64,000 nt of DNA from Cohaesibacter sp. GTDB taxonomy: Bacteria > Pseudomonadota > Alphaproteobacteria > Rhizobiales > Cohaesibacteraceae. The translations under genes and the position numbers were made by a program. Position 1 is the stretch's first letter. The number at the start of each line of letters is the position of its first letter. The notes below the pieces were generated by a model that made no database searches, had not been told where the DNA came from, and saw only the letters and a program-made list of their open reading frames with translations. Location: contig JAOAQZ010000036.1 in NCBI GenBank assembly GCA_025210795.1, positions 1-64,000 of the forward strand, given 5' to 3'. Shown one piece after another: positions 62,821 to 64,000 of the stretch.

Positions 62821-63478
62821 GTCAGCCTCGCCTTTCCTACTTGGTCTTGCCATCCTTTGCCAGCCTTGATGCAATGTGCCGCATCCCACCAAAGCTGACC
62901 CCAACTCTGGCCTTCTGTCCCAGAAATTTGGTTTTTAGACGTTACAATTTTGGATAAAACTGCTTGTCCCAATAACCGCACCCGCCCTGTTGGTTTGTCC
63001 AGTCTTACAGGGTGGCGCGGGAAAGGAAACGGGTTTTTTAAAGAATTTTTAACGAACTCCCTTTGGATAAATGTTATCCAAAAAGCACCCGACGGCCAAA
63101 GGGGCGATAAACCTTTGACGACTCTTGACCACCGCTCCTGTCAAGATTCAGCGCACATTTTTTTTTAATTTTTTTGCGCACTTTTTGCTTGCCTTGGTTA
63201 TCCCCAAACGTGCCTGATTTGTTCTTATCTCTCGCAAAGCATGACCTTTTGGTAAGCCCCTCCTGATTTGCCATACCGCATTCAGGCTGACAAAATCCTT
63301 CAGGAAACTACTTATTGTTTTGATCTTGACGTTTGACAAATTGCCCGCCCCGCCCGCGCATTAAGATAGCGCAACGGTCCATCTTCACATAATGCTCTTG
63401 CCTGCCCTATTTAAGCTGGCAAAGCAGGCCTTATGATCGAGATGAGGCTCCGCTTTTGTTCATTTGCTGGAGAGTTCC
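62821..63478. other. Intergenic region before the DUF3592 gene
   Basis: About 660 bases with no recognisable gene. A perfect 21-base dyad TTTGGATAA-ATG-TTATCCAAA stands at 63062-63082, and bases 63155-63180 are T-rich. Presumably the promoters of the ParD-like and DUF3592 genes. Confidence 0.4.
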
Positions 63479-64000
63479 ATGCCGACGCCTATGCCAACCA
63501 CTGACGACATCGACCATCAGCCTGCTTCCAAGCGTTTTTGGCATTTTATGGCCTTACGAGGCGTCCCGCTGGGCCTGTTTGCAGCCGGATTTGCCTTTCT
63601 CTATCTTGGAATTATGTTGGTACAGGACGCAAAAAATGCGGTGAACTGGCCAAGTGTAGAGGGAACAATCCTGTCCTCTTCCGTCTCTACAGTAAAGCAG
63701 ACCAAGGGGCGCAAAAAGACATTCCACTATCCCCATGTCGTTTATGAATATGTGCAGGATGGGGAAGTGAAGCAGTCTGATCGCCTGTCCATGTCGGATA
63801 TGGGCTATTCCAAGATGAAGCTGGCCAAGGTCATTGTTGACGATTATCCCAAGGGCTCCAAGCATCCTGTCTATATTGATCCGCAAAATTCTTCCGTGAC
63901 CATTTTGCGCCCGGGTGAAGACAGTATTGCTGAATTTGCGCTGTGGTTTGGTGTTGGCTTTATCGCTGTTGGGCTGTTTGCCTTTTGGGGCCTGCCGCGC
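63479..64000 (+). CDS. DUF3592 membrane protein (3' end outside window)
   Basis: The frame from ATG 63479 (GGAG 6 bases upstream) runs open to the window end, giving 174 residues. A hydrophobic helix (about residues 28-48) is followed by NWPSVEGTILSS, HYPHVVYEYVQDGE, YPKGSKHPVYIDPQNSS and LRPG, then a second helix (about 152-170). This is the DUF3592 pattern, an extracytoplasmic domain between membrane helices, of unknown function. The gene is truncated by the window edge. Confidence 0.82.
   Translation, partial: MPTPMPTTDDIDHQPASKRFWHFMALRGVPLGLFAAGFAFLYLGIMLVQDAKNAVNWPSVEGTILSSSVSTVKQTKGRKKTFHYPHVVYEYVQDGEVKQSDRLSMSDMGYSKMKLAKVIVDDYPKGSKHPVYIDPQNSSVTILRPGEDSIAEFALWFGVGFIAVGLFAFWGLPR

Noticed and set aside
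1..64000. CRISPR arrays, prophage, transposase or other mobile-element genes
   Set aside because: I looked for evenly spaced repeats, phage structural genes, integrases and transposases and saw none.

Overview
The window reads as a chromosomal segment of an alphaproteobacterium, most likely a marine member of the Hyphomicrobiales (Cohaesibacter/Pseudovibrio-like; this placement is inferred from gene content and protein style, not from a search). Supporting signs are the hisS-hisZ-hisG order, an alpha-type HisRS motif 2, the COG3572-type GshA, the thrC / M16 peptidase / RimJ-like neighbourhood, the YqgE / DsbD-N / peroxiredoxin neighbourhood, a CheZ-like phosphatase and a divergent DUF1127-LysR pair. 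Base composition is moderate. No IS element, prophage, CRISPR array, rRNA or tRNA gene was recognised. Coding density is ordinary, and convergent gene pairs are usually separated by strong intrinsic terminators.

Left part (1-20 kb): the 3' part of groEL; a TetR regulator; slyX; an NsrR-like Rrf2 regulator facing a group III truncated globin; a YdjC/ChbG-fold protein lacking its metal and catalytic residues; an isocitrate-lyase-superfamily lyase; an AT-rich gap ending in a strong candidate structured small RNA; a Tat-exported NagZ-like GH3 hydrolase; the his operon hisS-hisZ-hisG; tag; an SDR plus small membrane protein; a CheZ-like protein; an L,D-transpeptidase; and a divergent LysE exporter / MocR regulator pair.

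Middle part (20-49 kb): a GGDEF diguanylate cyclase; then a 2-hydroxyacid oxidation region comprising glycolate oxidase glcDEF, a LysR regulator, pseudoazurin and a small cytochrome c, a GNAT, a FadR-type regulator and the lactate oxidation operon lutABC. After it come a DUF1127 gene with a structured 3' region and its own terminator next to a LysR gene, several exporters (EamA and LysE families), a TetR/SDR divergent pair with a large operator-like dyad, gshA, and a TAXI-type TRAP transporter (binding protein plus fused permease).

Right part (49-64 kb): rsmE and xseA (divergent), peroxiredoxin and a DsbD-N-domain protein, yqgE, a 1515-residue membrane PAS/GGDEF/EAL protein with an approximately 540-residue low-complexity tail, a RimJ-like acetyltransferase, an M16 processing peptidase, threonine synthase with an unusual Cys/His-rich insertion, an orphan ParD-like antitoxin and the start of a DUF3592 membrane protein that runs off the window.

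No single cassette stands out as a defence or secretion system. The best leads are two structured RNA loci (about 6.92-7.09 kb on the + strand, and the DUF1127 3' region at 35.04-35.22 kb on the - strand), the long-tailed EAL protein, the inactive-looking YdjC protein and the metal-site-like insertion in threonine synthase.
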